Shown here piece after piece: positions 7,821 through 16,524 of a stretch of DNA of 17,732 nucleotides. Source of the DNA: Proteobacteria bacterium UBA1844 (GTDB taxonomy: Bacteria; Pseudomonadota; Gammaproteobacteria; Steroidobacterales; Woeseiaceae); the NCBI GenBank assembly GCA_002338615.1, contig DDIS01000206.1:3178-20909 (forward strand), read 5' to 3'. The position numbers were made by a program, and so were the translations under genes. A model generated the notes under the pieces. It searched no databases. It was given only the letters and a program-made list of their open reading frames with translations, and was not told where the DNA came from. Each line of letters begins with the position of its first letter. The first letter of the stretch is position 1.

Positions 7821-9743
7821 GTGAGTATCTTCGGAAACTACCAGTCCCGTTTTGAAGATACACAACAAGAAGAATATAGTCTGGAAGAATATCTGGACAT
7901 CTGCAAAAAAGACCCTTCCGCTTATGCGTCGGCCGCCGAGCGCTTGCTGCGCGCCATCGGCAAACCCGTATTGGTCGATACCGCCACCGACCCGCGCCTC
8001 TCGCGAATTTTTTCCAACAAAGTCATCAAACGCTATCCGGAGTTTAGTGATTTTTATGGCATGGAAGAATGTATCGAACAGATTGTGTCGTTTTTCCGTC
8101 ACGCGGCCCAGGGCCTCGAGGAGAAAAAACAGATACTGTACCTGCTCGGTCCGGTAGGTGGCGGCAAGTCATCGCTCGCTGAAAAACTTAAGGTGCTGAT
8201 GCAGCGCGAACCGATTTACGCGCTCAAGGGATCTCCGATCCAGGAGTCGCCGCTTGGTCTTTTCAACCCGGCCGAAGATGGCAAGATTCTCGAAGAGGAA
8301 TACGGCATCCCGCTGCGCCACGTTCGGGGCATCATGTCGCCCTGGGCCGCCAAGCGACTTAAGGAATTCAACGGCGACATCCGGCAGTTTCGAATCGTCA
8401 AGCTCTTCCCGTCGATCCTCAACCAGCTCGCGATTGCGAAAACCGAACCTGGTGATGAGAACAACCAGGACATTTCCGCGCTGGTTGGCAAGGTGGATAT
8501 TCGCAAACTCGAAGAATTCAAGCAGAACGACCCGGATGCCTACAGCTTCTCGGGCGGTCTCAATCATGCAAACCAGGGCATGCTCGAATTTGTCGAAATG
8601 TTCAAGGCACCCATCAAGGTGCTGCACCCCCTGCTCACCGCGTCCCAGGAAATGAACTACAACGGCACGGAGTCAATCGGCTCCATTCCTTACGAGGGCA
8701 TAATTCTCGCGCATTCGAACGAGGCCGAGTGGCAAACATTCAAGAACAACAAGAACAACGAAGCCTTTATCGACCGTGTCTACATCGTCAAGGTGCCCTA
8801 CTGCCTGCAGGTCAGCGAAGAGATCCGGATTTATGAAAAGCTGCTGCGCAACAGCTCGCTCAGCGAAGCGCCCTGCGCGCCGGATACATTGCGCATGCTG
8901 GCTCAGTTCACGGTGCTTACACGCCTGAAAGAGCACGAGAATTCGAACATCTACTCCAAGCTGCGTGTGTATGACGGTGAGAACCTCAAGGACATCGACC
9001 CGAAGGCGAAATCGATACAGGAATATCGTGACGCTGCAGGCGTCGACGAAGGGATGAACGGCCTTTCGACACGCTTTGCATTCAAAATACTGTCCAAGGT
9101 ATTCAATTTCGATTCCGAGGAAACGGCCGCGAACCCGGTGCACCTCCTGTACGTACTGGAGAAACAGATTGAGCAGGAACAGTTTCCCCCGGACGTCCGC
9201 GACCGCTACGTCAACTTCATCAAGGAATTCCTGACACCGCGATATATTGACTTCCTGGGCAAGGAGATACAAACAGCCTACCTCGAGTCGTACTCGCAGT
9301 ATGGCCAGAATATTTTTGATCGCTACATCACCTATGCCGACCTCTGGATACAGGACCAGGATTTCCGGAACCCGGAAACCGGCGAGATTCTCGACCATGT
9401 GGCACTCAACGACGAACTCGAGAAAATCGAGAAGGCCGCAGGCATCGGCAATCCGAAGGACTTCCGCCATGAAGTCGTGAATTTCGTGCTGCGTGCGCGG
9501 GCCGCCAATGCCGGCAACAACCCGGTCTGGACGAGCTATGAAAAGCTGCGGCTGGTCATCGAAAAAACAATGTTCTCGAGCACCGAGGACCTGCTACCGG
9601 TAATTTCTTTCAACCCACGGGCGTCCGAGGACGACCAGCAAAAACACGAGGATTTCGTCGATCGCCTCGTGGAATATGGCTACACGAAGAAACAGGTCCG
9701 CTTGCTGTCGGAATGGTATCTCAGAGTGCGCAAATCGCAGTGA
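7821..9743 (+). CDS. prkA: PrkA/YeaG family serine protein kinase-AAA protein
   Basis: A 640-residue cytoplasmic protein, close in length to E. coli YeaG (644). The N-terminal PrkA AAA domain carries a Walker A loop GPVGGGKSS (110-118) followed by the family-typical YALKGSPIQESPLGLF and LHPLLTASQEMNYNGTESIG segments; the C-terminal third is the PrkA C domain. The family was described as a Ser/Thr kinase and is linked to starvation and stationary-phase responses; in Bacillus an ATP-dependent protease activity has been reported, so the enzymology is not settled. The start is GTG at 7821 with GGAG (7810-7813) at good spacing, and MSIFGNYQSRFE is the usual family N-terminus. It is the first gene of a three-gene unit with yeaH and spoVR. 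Confidence 0.95.
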   Translation: MSIFGNYQSRFEDTQQEEYSLEEYLDICKKDPSAYASAAERLLRAIGKPVLVDTATDPRLSRIFSNKVIKRYPEFSDFYGMEECIEQIVSFFRHAAQGLEEKKQILYLLGPVGGGKSSLAEKLKVLMQREPIYALKGSPIQESPLGLFNPAEDGKILEEEYGIPLRHVRGIMSPWAAKRLKEFNGDIRQFRIVKLFPSILNQLAIAKTEPGDENNQDISALVGKVDIRKLEEFKQNDPDAYSFSGGLNHANQGMLEFVEMFKAPIKVLHPLLTASQEMNYNGTESIGSIPYEGIILAHSNEAEWQTFKNNKNNEAFIDRVYIVKVPYCLQVSEEIRIYEKLLRNSSLSEAPCAPDTLRMLAQFTVLTRLKEHENSNIYSKLRVYDGENLKDIDPKAKSIQEYRDAAGVDEGMNGLSTRFAFKILSKVFNFDSEETAANPVHLLYVLEKQIEQEQFPPDVRDRYVNFIKEFLTPRYIDFLGKEIQTAYLESYSQYGQNIFDRYITYADLWIQDQDFRNPETGEILDHVALNDELEKIEKAAGIGNPKDFRHEVVNFVLRARAANAGNNPVWTSYEKLRLVIEKTMFSSTEDLLPVISFNPRASEDDQQKHEDFVDRLVEYGYTKKQVRLLSEWYLRVRKSQ

Positions 9744-9749
9744 TTGGAG

Positions 9750-11006
9750 ATGGCATTTCTCATCATCGATCGGCGACAGCAGAGCAGGCACAAGAGTGCC
9801 GTTAATCGGCAGCGCTTCCTGAAGCGCTTTCGCAAGCACATCAAGGAAGCTGTTGCCGACGCGGTAAACAAGCGCAGCATTACGGACATGGAGCGCGGCG
9901 AGGAGATTTCGATACCGCGCAAGGATACGTCCGAGCCCATCTTCCGCCCCGGGCAAGGCGGCCAGCAACGGCGCGTGCTGCCTGGCAACAAGGAGTTCAC
10001 GCGCGGCGACCGCATCAATCGTCCCAAAGGTGGCGGTGGCAGTGGCGGGGCTGCAAGCAACCAGGGCGAAGGCCTCGACGACTTCGTGTTCGAGCTCAAC
10101 CAGCAGGAGTTTCTCGATTTCATGTTCGAGGATCTCGAGCTGCCGAACCTGGTGCGCAAGCAGCTAAAGGATTCCGAGTCCTACAAGCTCATCAAGGGCG
10201 GCTATTTGCGCGAGGGCATCCCGGCAAGACTTAACGTCGTGCAGTCGCTCAGAGGCGCCAAAGCCAGGCGCATTGCGCTGGGTGGCGCGATACGTCGTGA
10301 AATCAAGGCGCTCGAAGCCGAACTCGAGGCGCTTGGTGATAGTGACCCGGAGGCACGCCAGGAGATCACGGCGAAACTCGAGCGTGCCCGGCGGCGTCTG
10401 AATCACATCCCGTTCCTCGACAATTTCGACCTGCGTTATAACAACATGATCCAGCAGCCGATGCCGACCACGAGCGCGGTGATGTTCTGCCTGATGGATG
10501 TGTCGGGTTCGATGACGCAGGACATCAAGGACCTCGCCAAGCGCTTCTTCGTGCTATTGCACCTGTTCTTAAAGCGCCACTACGAAAAAACAGAAGTCGT
10601 GTTCATTCGGCATCACACGAAGGCTGATGAAGTCGACGAAGAGGAATTTTTCTATTCGCGCGAGACGGGCGGCACGGTGGTATCGAGCGCACTGGACCTC
10701 ATGCACGAAATTATTCGCGAGCGCTACCCGACGGATAGCTGGAACATCTATGCAGCGCAAGCCTCGGACGGTGAGAACTGGCAGGATGATTCGCCGAAAT
10801 GCCGCGAGTTGCTGGTCAAGAGCCTGTTGCCGGCGCTGCAGTATTTTGCCTACGTCGAGATTTCCGCCGCCGAAGAGCAGGAGCTCTGGCACGCCTACAG
10901 CGATATTCCCGAGCAATTCCCGGATCGATTCGCGATGCGCAGGGTGCAGGCGCTGACCGACATTTTCCCGGTGTTCCGGGAGCTTTTCGAACGGAAAGGC
11001 CAGTGA
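9750..11006 (+). CDS. yeaH: YeaH/YhbH family protein (DUF444, VWA-like)
   Basis: A 418-residue protein. It begins MAFLIIDRRQQSRHKSAVNRQRF, the family's conserved N-terminus. A Gly-rich linker (PKGGGGSGG) lies near residue 95, and a VWA-like half with a MIDAS-type DVSGSM follows in VMFCLMDVSGSMTQDIKDLAKRF. VVFIRHHTKADEVDEEEFFYSRETGGT and WNIYAAQASDGENW are signature stretches shared with E. coli YeaH. It is the constant partner of PrkA; the molecular role is not established, though a metal-dependent binding or scaffold function is likely from the fold. The ORF can be read from a TTG directly after the prkA stop, but ATG at 9750 is the conserved start even though its GGAG is immediately adjacent, which may lower translation or couple it to prkA. 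Confidence 0.93.
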   Translation: MAFLIIDRRQQSRHKSAVNRQRFLKRFRKHIKEAVADAVNKRSITDMERGEEISIPRKDTSEPIFRPGQGGQQRRVLPGNKEFTRGDRINRPKGGGGSGGAASNQGEGLDDFVFELNQQEFLDFMFEDLELPNLVRKQLKDSESYKLIKGGYLREGIPARLNVVQSLRGAKARRIALGGAIRREIKALEAELEALGDSDPEARQEITAKLERARRRLNHIPFLDNFDLRYNNMIQQPMPTTSAVMFCLMDVSGSMTQDIKDLAKRFFVLLHLFLKRHYEKTEVVFIRHHTKADEVDEEEFFYSRETGGTVVSSALDLMHEIIRERYPTDSWNIYAAQASDGENWQDDSPKCRELLVKSLLPALQYFAYVEISAAEEQELWHAYSDIPEQFPDRFAMRRVQALTDIFPVFRELFERKGQ

Positions 11007-12529
11007 GCAAGCGCGAGCCGATAGGGACAGGTTCCGAGTGGACCTTCGAGGCGCTCGAAGAATTCGAGCGCGAGATTGGAAAAATTGCCAGCGAGCGTTA
11101 TCGGCTCGACACCTATCCCAACCAGATCGAGATCATTTCCTCCGATCAGATGATGGACGCGTACTCATCTGTCGGTATGCCGATCGGTTACCATCACTGG
11201 TCGTTCGGCAAGCAATTTTTGAGCACCGAGCAGAGCTATCGCAAGGGACATATCGGGCTCGCCTACGAACTGGTCATCAATTCCAATCCCTGTATCGCCT
11301 ATCTCATGGAGGAGAATAGCCTGACCTTGCAGGCACTGGTCATCGCACACGCCTGCTTCGGCCATAACTCTTTTTTCAAGGGTAATTACCTGTTTCGGGA
11401 ATGGACGGATGCTGCTGCGATCGTCAACTACATTCTGTTCGCACGTGATTACATCAGTGAATGCGAAGAGCGGCACGGTGTGGGTGCTGTCGAAACGCTG
11501 CTCGATTCCTGTCACGCGCTGATGAACCTGGGTGTTGACCGGTTTCGACGGCCGCGACCAATTTCCGCTGAGCAGGAACAGACACGACAGAAAGAACGCG
11601 AAGACTACCTGCAAAAGCAGGTCAACGATCTCTGGCGCACGATCCCGAAGAAAGCGCGGGTTGCTGAAGAGCAATGGCCGCGATTCCCGGCAGATCCGCA
11701 GGAAAACATTCTGTACTTCATCGAAAAAAATGCGCCGTTGCTCGAACCCTGGGAACGCGAAATCGTGCGTATCGTGCGCAAGATCGCCGTCTATTATTAC
11801 CCGCAACGGCAGACCAAGGTAATGAACGAGGGCTGGGCTACCTTCTGGCACTACGTGCTGATGAACGATCTCTACGACGAGGGCCTGATTACAGCGGGTA
11901 GTGCACTCGAGTTCCTGCAATCGCACACCAACGTCGTCTATCAACCGGACTTCGACTCGCCACACTTTTCAGGCATCAATCCCTACACGCTCGGTTTCGC
12001 CATGTTTTCAGATATCCGCCGCGTCTGTGAAAACCCGACTGCCGAGGACAAGCGCTTTGCGTCCGAATACGCGGGTAGTGACTGGCTGGAAACAGTGCAC
12101 CATGCAATGGCCAACTTCAAAGACGAAAGTTTTATCCTGCAGTACCTCACGCCCAAGGTCATTCGTGACCTCAAGTTGTTCAGCATCATGGATGACGACA
12201 CCGACAACGCGATCAGTGTCACCGCCATTCACGACGATGACGGCTATCGGCAGGTTCGGGAGGAACTCGCCGACCAGTACAACATCAGTAAGCAGGAGCC
12301 GGATGTGCAGGTGTTCGAAGTTGCGCTGCGCGGGGATCGCTCCATGACGCTCCGGCACACGCAGCACAATCGCATTCCGCTCGAGGACAGCACGGCGCGG
12401 GAAGTTCTCAAACACGTCCACCGCCTGTGGCAGTTCGACGTGCATCTCGAGTCCGTGCGGGATGGCGAGCTGCAACGGGTCTATCACTGCGATAGCGAAA
12501 AAGTCTGGAGCGATGCTGAAGACGAATAA
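11003..12529 (+). CDS. spoVR: SpoVR family protein (YcgB-like)
   Basis: A 508-residue protein of normal family length (E. coli YcgB is about 510). Conserved blocks run throughout: YRLDTYPNQIEIISSDQMMDAYSS, IGYHHWSFGKQF, NSNPCIAYLMEENS, HACFGHNSFFKGNYLF, NEGWATFWHY and GINPYTLGFAMF. SpoVR proteins are needed for spore cortex formation in Bacillus but occur widely in non-sporulating proteobacteria beside prkA and yeaH, where the function is unknown. Conserved His/Glu clusters suggest a metal site, though this is not proven. The start is GTG at 11003, overlapping the yeaH TGA (GTGA) with GGAAAGG upstream, so translation is probably coupled. An upstream in-frame ATG at 10799 lies inside yeaH and yields a non-family Arg/Ala-rich leader, so it is rejected. 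Confidence 0.95.
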   Translation: MSKREPIGTGSEWTFEALEEFEREIGKIASERYRLDTYPNQIEIISSDQMMDAYSSVGMPIGYHHWSFGKQFLSTEQSYRKGHIGLAYELVINSNPCIAYLMEENSLTLQALVIAHACFGHNSFFKGNYLFREWTDAAAIVNYILFARDYISECEERHGVGAVETLLDSCHALMNLGVDRFRRPRPISAEQEQTRQKEREDYLQKQVNDLWRTIPKKARVAEEQWPRFPADPQENILYFIEKNAPLLEPWEREIVRIVRKIAVYYYPQRQTKVMNEGWATFWHYVLMNDLYDEGLITAGSALEFLQSHTNVVYQPDFDSPHFSGINPYTLGFAMFSDIRRVCENPTAEDKRFASEYAGSDWLETVHHAMANFKDESFILQYLTPKVIRDLKLFSIMDDDTDNAISVTAIHDDDGYRQVREELADQYNISKQEPDVQVFEVALRGDRSMTLRHTQHNRIPLEDSTAREVLKHVHRLWQFDVHLESVRDGELQRVYHCDSEKVWSDAEDE

Positions 12530-12550
12530 ATAAGAAATCGCGATAATTTT

Positions 12551-12566
12551 GAGCAGTATATTGCTC
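12551..12566. promoter_or_regulatory. Palindromic candidate HipB operator, distal copy
   Basis: GAGCAGTATATTGCTC is a 16-bp near-perfect palindrome (GAGCA arms, TATA centre) 22 bases after the spoVR stop. The complement of its left arm, ATATACTGCTC, recurs exactly at 12645-12655 over the hipB -10 box. It could also act as a weak terminator hairpin for spoVR, but no T-run follows. Confidence 0.5.
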
Positions 12567-12623
12567 AATAAGTGGTTTTATAGCCATAAATACGCCGGAT
12601 ATTACTCATTATCAGATTATTAA

Positions 12624-12651
12624 TTGACAAACCTTAATTGCGTCATATACT
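12624..12651 (+). promoter_or_regulatory. Sigma-70 promoter of the hipBA operon
   Basis: A perfect -35 TTGACA (12624-12629), a 16-bp spacer and TATACT (12646-12651, five of six consensus) sit in AT-rich DNA. Transcription should start near 12658, about 32 bases before the hipB ATG. This is the strongest promoter visible in the window and implies high basal transcription unless repressed. Confidence 0.75.
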
Positions 12652-12655
12652 GCTC
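12640..12655. promoter_or_regulatory. Candidate HipB operator overlapping the -10 box
   Basis: ATATACTGCTC repeats one half of the 12551-12566 palindrome; the left half (GCGTC) is degenerate. Because it covers the -10 element, a bound repressor would block RNA polymerase, as expected for autoregulation of a toxin-antitoxin operon. A looser relative, ATATTACTCA, is at 12599-12608. Confidence 0.5.
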
Positions 12656-12689
12656 ATAAAAGCCGTCCAATCGTCTTAATGAGCTGAAT

Positions 12690-13052
12690 ATGACGCAAAA
12701 AATTGACTACGCCCTGGCCTCCCCCGAGGCCATTGAATACGCACTGGGTCGTGAGCTGGAAAAACTCCGCCTCAGCAAGAATATCAACCAGACCGCGCTC
12801 GCCGAGGAGGCAGGCGTTTCCCGTCGTACCATTACGCGCCTGGAGAACGGCGAGGGCACTTCACTGGACACCTTCATCCGCGTCATGCGGGCTCTTGGCG
12901 TCGTCGATCGCTTCGACATGCTCTTCCCGGAAACCGGCACGCGGCCCATCGACAGAGTCCGCCTGGGTGGCAAGGAGCGCAAACGCGCGCGCAAGAAGCC
13001 GAAAACCGCAGCAGGCGCATGGACCTGGGACGTCGAGCCCGAAAAGCCATGA
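12690..13052 (+). CDS. hipB: HipB-like XRE-family antitoxin/repressor
   Basis: A 120-residue protein with a lambda-Cro/XRE helix-turn-helix (about 19-75: the recognition region is NQTALAEEAGVSRRTITRLENG). A basic linker (KERKRARKKPK) follows, then a C-terminal tail WTWDVEPEKP of the type seen in HipB-family antitoxins. It should bind its own promoter and the HipA toxin, neutralising it. Its gene follows a strong promoter with palindromic sites and overlaps hipA by ATGA, giving coupled translation with antitoxin first. Only a poor ribosome site (around GAGCTGA) precedes the ATG; the start is supported by position and domain length. Confidence 0.88.
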   Translation: MTQKIDYALASPEAIEYALGRELEKLRLSKNINQTALAEEAGVSRRTITRLENGEGTSLDTFIRVMRALGVVDRFDMLFPETGTRPIDRVRLGGKERKRARKKPKTAAGAWTWDVEPEKP

Positions 13053-14368
13053 CGGACGCGCGAGTCATCCTTTGGGGGCGCGATATCGGCGCTGTCTCCT
13101 GGCTCGACGATCGGGAAGTCGGTGTTTTTCAGTACGCGCCGGAATTCGTTGGCAGTGGCATCGAGGTGGCGCCGTTGATGATGCCTTTGCGGGACGCGCC
13201 CTATGAATTTCCGGCGTTGCCGCGCGACGCATTCAAAGGACTGCCTGGATTGCTGGCAGACTCGCTTCCCGACAGGTTTGGCAATGCCGTCATCGATGCG
13301 TGGCTTGCACGCGAGGGTCGCACGCCGGAAAGTTTCAATCCCGTCGAGCGACTCTGCTACATCGGCACGCGCGGAATGGGCGCGTTGGAGTTCAAACCGG
13401 CTTTGTTCGGGCCGGCAAGCCGGAGCAGTCCGATTGAGGTCGCGGCACTGGTCGATCTCGCGAACAAGATTCTCGACGAACGCACAGCGCTGGCTGGAAA
13501 GTTCTCCGGCGCGGATGATGCCGAGGTGATCGAGGATGTCATCAAAGTCGGCACGTCTGCAGGCGGCGCGCGTGCCAAAGCGATCCTTGCGTGGAATGAG
13601 CGCACGGGCGAATTTCGTTCGGGACAGGTCCCTGGCAATGACCAGTTCACCTACTGGTTGATGAAGTTTGACGGCGTTGCAGGTAACAGGGACCGGGAGC
13701 TTGCCGACCCGCAAGGCTACGGACTAATCGAGTACGCGTATTACCTGATGGCGCTTGATGCAGGTATCGACATGAGCCTGTGCCGCCTGCATCGCGAAGG
13801 CGGGCGCGCTCATTTCATGACGAAGCGCTTTGACCGCAGCGATCGTGGTGACAAGCTCCATATGCAATCGCTCTCAGCCATGATGCATTTGGATTTCAAC
13901 CAGGCGGACGCCTGGTCCTACGAGCAAGCGCTGCAAACCATGCGCAGAGTCGGGATGACGATGGTGGATATCGAACAGCAGTTCCGGCGCGCGTACTTTA
14001 ACGTCATTGCCCGTAATCACGACGACCACGTGAAGAACATCGCATACCTTATGAATCAATCCGGCGCGTGGCGCTTGTCGCCGGCTTTCGATGTTGCCTA
14101 TTCCTACAATCCGCGTGGTGCGTGGACCAGCCGCCACCAGATGAGTATCAATGGTAAACGGGATGGCTTTGAACTCGATGACCTGCTGGCGCTGGCCAAC
14201 TCCGGCTCTATCAAACCGGCGAAGGCACGCGACATCATGAGCGAGGTGGAAACATCCGTTCGCAAGTGGCTGGAGTTTGCCGACAAGGCTGACGTTGATG
14301 ATGCAACGGCCGCGCGAATCAAGAAAGCACATAGAATGCCGGGCGAAGCCAACTGGGGCAAAGGATGA
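13049..14368 (+). CDS. hipA: HipA-like serine/threonine kinase toxin
   Basis: A 439-residue protein, the length of E. coli HipA (440). The N-terminal couple_hipA-like domain (about 1-120) includes GLPGLLADSLPDRFG. The kinase part has the Gly-rich loop GTSAGGARAK (168-177) with S170 at the position of HipA's regulatory autophosphorylation serine (S150 in E. coli), a YWLMKFDG strand with the likely ATP lysine K206, the catalytic loop NHDDHVKN (D325, N330) and the metal-binding D348 in SPAFDVAY. All key residues are present, so it is probably active. E. coli HipA phosphorylates glutamyl-tRNA synthetase and halts translation; other HipA relatives hit other targets, so the substrate here is open. 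The start ATG overlaps the hipB TGA; the in-frame ATG at 13019 within hipB is rejected. Confidence 0.92.
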   Translation: MTDARVILWGRDIGAVSWLDDREVGVFQYAPEFVGSGIEVAPLMMPLRDAPYEFPALPRDAFKGLPGLLADSLPDRFGNAVIDAWLAREGRTPESFNPVERLCYIGTRGMGALEFKPALFGPASRSSPIEVAALVDLANKILDERTALAGKFSGADDAEVIEDVIKVGTSAGGARAKAILAWNERTGEFRSGQVPGNDQFTYWLMKFDGVAGNRDRELADPQGYGLIEYAYYLMALDAGIDMSLCRLHREGGRAHFMTKRFDRSDRGDKLHMQSLSAMMHLDFNQADAWSYEQALQTMRRVGMTMVDIEQQFRRAYFNVIARNHDDHVKNIAYLMNQSGAWRLSPAFDVAYSYNPRGAWTSRHQMSINGKRDGFELDDLLALANSGSIKPAKARDIMSEVETSVRKWLEFADKADVDDATAARIKKAHRMPGEANWGKG

Positions 14369-16524
14369 ACAGAAACCACTCAATGCTACATTCAGTTTGC
14401 CGGCGCCTTGTGGGTGCCACTATGTTGTTCGTCCTGTGGACACCGGGCGCAACATTTGCGGATATCCCGGAGTCCACCATCCGGTATTCGATCGAGGTTC
14501 GTCTCGACCCGGCGACACGGGACCTGCATGGCCAGGAAGCAATCAGCTGGACCAATACGCTTCGGGAGCCGGTCACGTCCATCCCGATGCACCTGTACCT
14601 GAATGCGTTCAGCAATGAAGCATCCACGTGGAATCGCGACACGCTGAGCGATCGCTTCGGCCTGGCCGGCATCCTGGAGCGCTTTCCAGACCCCTGGGGC
14701 TGGACGGAACCAACGTCGATTCGGCAAAACGGCAACGAACTCGCGTGGCAGGCGATTGCACCTGACGACGGCAATCACCTCGATCGTTCGCTTATTGAAG
14801 TTCAACTCGCGGCACCGGTCGCACCTGGCGAGACCCTGACGCTCGACGTCTCGTGGCAAGGCCGGTTACCGGCCGCCGCTGCTCGCACCGGTGGCTACAA
14901 AGACTTCTTCTTCGTTGCCCAGTGGTTTCCGAAAATCGCAGGCGTGAAACCCGAAGGCGAATTCAATCGCCACCAGTTCTTCGGTGTCACTGAATTTTTC
15001 GCTGACTTTGCTGACTACGAGGTTCGTATCGGCATACCCGAGCACTGGGGCATTGCGGCCACGGGTAAAGGCAGGCTGGTCGAATCCTCGGACGGTGTCG
15101 ACTGGCATGAGTACCGGCAACGCGGTGTCATCGATTTTGCTTTCACCACCGGTGCCGACATGGTGAACATTGTCACGCCGCATGCATTGGCAACCGGTGG
15201 CACCGTCGATATTCATATCTTCCAGCCGCAGGGTTTCGACCATCAGGTACCACGCTGGGTTGCAGCAACGGCCGCTGCGCTCGACAGCATGTCGACGCGC
15301 ATCATGCCCTACCCCTATGAAACGGTTTCTGTCGTCTTGCCACCGATGGCCGGCTTGCGCTCGCTCGGTATGGAATACCCGACGCTGTTCACGGGCGGGC
15401 CTGGGGGCCGCATCTGGGACGACACGCCGCTTAAGACGACACACGCAAATGAAAGCGTCATAGCGCACGAGTTCGCACACCAGTATTTCATGGGGCTCAT
15501 GGCAAGCAACGAATTTGAAGATGCCTTCATGGACGAAGGCATGACGGAATACTGGACGGTCGAAATCATGGCAGAGCGGTGGGGCGAAAAAGCCGGCGGC
15601 GGTGAATTGTTCGGACGGCCCATCGACGTCAATTTCGCGAACTTGAGCTCAAGGCCCGTTACAGAAAGCATGCCGGCGGTCTGGTCGGGCCCGTCGTTCC
15701 TCGCGCGCGGCTTCTCTATTGGCCGGCAGTTTTATGATCGTCCGGCTACCACGATGCAAACAGCTGCCCGGCTGTTCGGCCAGGACACCGTCGATGCGAT
15801 TTTTGCCGCCTACGCGAGTCGCTGGGCGTTTCGTCATCCGCGGATGGAGGACTTTTGGGCGGTGGCGGACGATGTCGCCGGCGCCGATGTCGCCGCATTG
15901 TTGCGGGAAGCCTACCTGCGGCCCGCCATTCCCGACTACAAGGTCGTCTCGGTGGCGGCGGAAAAATACTCCGCACCGCGCGGCTATGTTCGTACCGACG
16001 ATGCGGTGGTTTACGTCGGGCCCGACCGTGGTGACGACAAGCTGCTGGGCCTCGATCCTGTGGCGGCCGGGATGGATGACAGGGTGGCGCTGGATATCGT
16101 CGACCCAGGCCATACCCGTGACGTGCGCGTAATGGGCGGTATCGAGCGGCGACTGATCGCGCCGCAACACACCGCGGCCGATGACGACTACATGCCCGAC
16201 GAGGAATCGTTTTACGTGTCCAAAGCGCGCATTGAGGGCCCGGACTGGGACAATCTACCGGTGACGGTCCGGCTGCGGTTCGCCGACGGCGCTGTCGTCG
16301 AGGACGAGTGGAACGGTAAAGGCGTCTATCGCGAGTATCGTGCCGTGCGCGCGGCGCCGCTCGACTCGGTGATCATCGATCCGGACTACAGGATCCGGCT
16401 GGACATCGTACCTGTGAACAACGGTTTGTCGCGAGAGGCGAAGGGCGTGGTGCCCGGACGCTGGTCGCGTTGGGTAGCCGCGGTCTTCCAGGCAATAGCG
16501 GAAGGAGCAGCGTCATGGCTGTAA
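14365..16524 (+). CDS. Exported M1-family (gluzincin) metallopeptidase
   Basis: A 719-residue protein with an N-terminal export signal (about 11-32, ending ATFA). The catalytic centre is clear: HEFAHQYF (H368, E369, H372) and the second Glu 19 residues later (E391 in DEGMTEYW), the M1 spacing; GMEYP (335-339) stands for the exopeptidase GxMEN motif in altered form. Residues 35-300 are a beta-rich N-terminal domain of M1 type. After about 550 comes a C-terminal region that does not look like the usual M1 helical domain. It is probably a periplasmic aminopeptidase or a related peptide hydrolase. The ATG overlaps the hipA TGA (ATGA) and is preceded by AAAGG, so it is translated from the hipBA mRNA unless an internal promoter exists. 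The linkage to hipA is unusual. Confidence 0.88.
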   Translation: MNRNHSMLHSVCRRLVGATMLFVLWTPGATFADIPESTIRYSIEVRLDPATRDLHGQEAISWTNTLREPVTSIPMHLYLNAFSNEASTWNRDTLSDRFGLAGILERFPDPWGWTEPTSIRQNGNELAWQAIAPDDGNHLDRSLIEVQLAAPVAPGETLTLDVSWQGRLPAAAARTGGYKDFFFVAQWFPKIAGVKPEGEFNRHQFFGVTEFFADFADYEVRIGIPEHWGIAATGKGRLVESSDGVDWHEYRQRGVIDFAFTTGADMVNIVTPHALATGGTVDIHIFQPQGFDHQVPRWVAATAAALDSMSTRIMPYPYETVSVVLPPMAGLRSLGMEYPTLFTGGPGGRIWDDTPLKTTHANESVIAHEFAHQYFMGLMASNEFEDAFMDEGMTEYWTVEIMAERWGEKAGGGELFGRPIDVNFANLSSRPVTESMPAVWSGPSFLARGFSIGRQFYDRPATTMQTAARLFGQDTVDAIFAAYASRWAFRHPRMEDFWAVADDVAGADVAALLREAYLRPAIPDYKVVSVAAEKYSAPRGYVRTDDAVVYVGPDRGDDKLLGLDPVAAGMDDRVALDIVDPGHTRDVRVMGGIERRLIAPQHTAADDDYMPDEESFYVSKARIEGPDWDNLPVTVRLRFADGAVVEDEWNGKGVYREYRAVRAAPLDSVIIDPDYRIRLDIVPVNNGLSREAKGVVPGRWSRWVAAVFQAIAEGAASWL

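Noticed and set aside
8673..9470. Minus-strand 265-codon open frame
   Set aside because: It lies fully inside prkA, a strongly conserved gene, and has no domain features of its own.
10799..11002. Upstream in-frame extension of spoVR to ATG 10799
   Set aside because: It lies within yeaH and encodes an Arg/Ala-rich sequence absent from the SpoVR family; GTG 11003 matches the family length.
11165..11965. Minus-strand 266-codon open frame
   Set aside because: It is antisense to conserved spoVR blocks; no ribosome site or recognisable product.
12551..12566. Intrinsic terminator after spoVR
   Set aside because: Short AT-rich stem with no following T-run; its repeat over the hipB promoter fits an operator better.
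12707..13714. Minus-strand 335-codon open frame
   Set aside because: It is antisense to hipB and hipA, whose domains and start overlaps are clear; the translation shows no recognisable domain.
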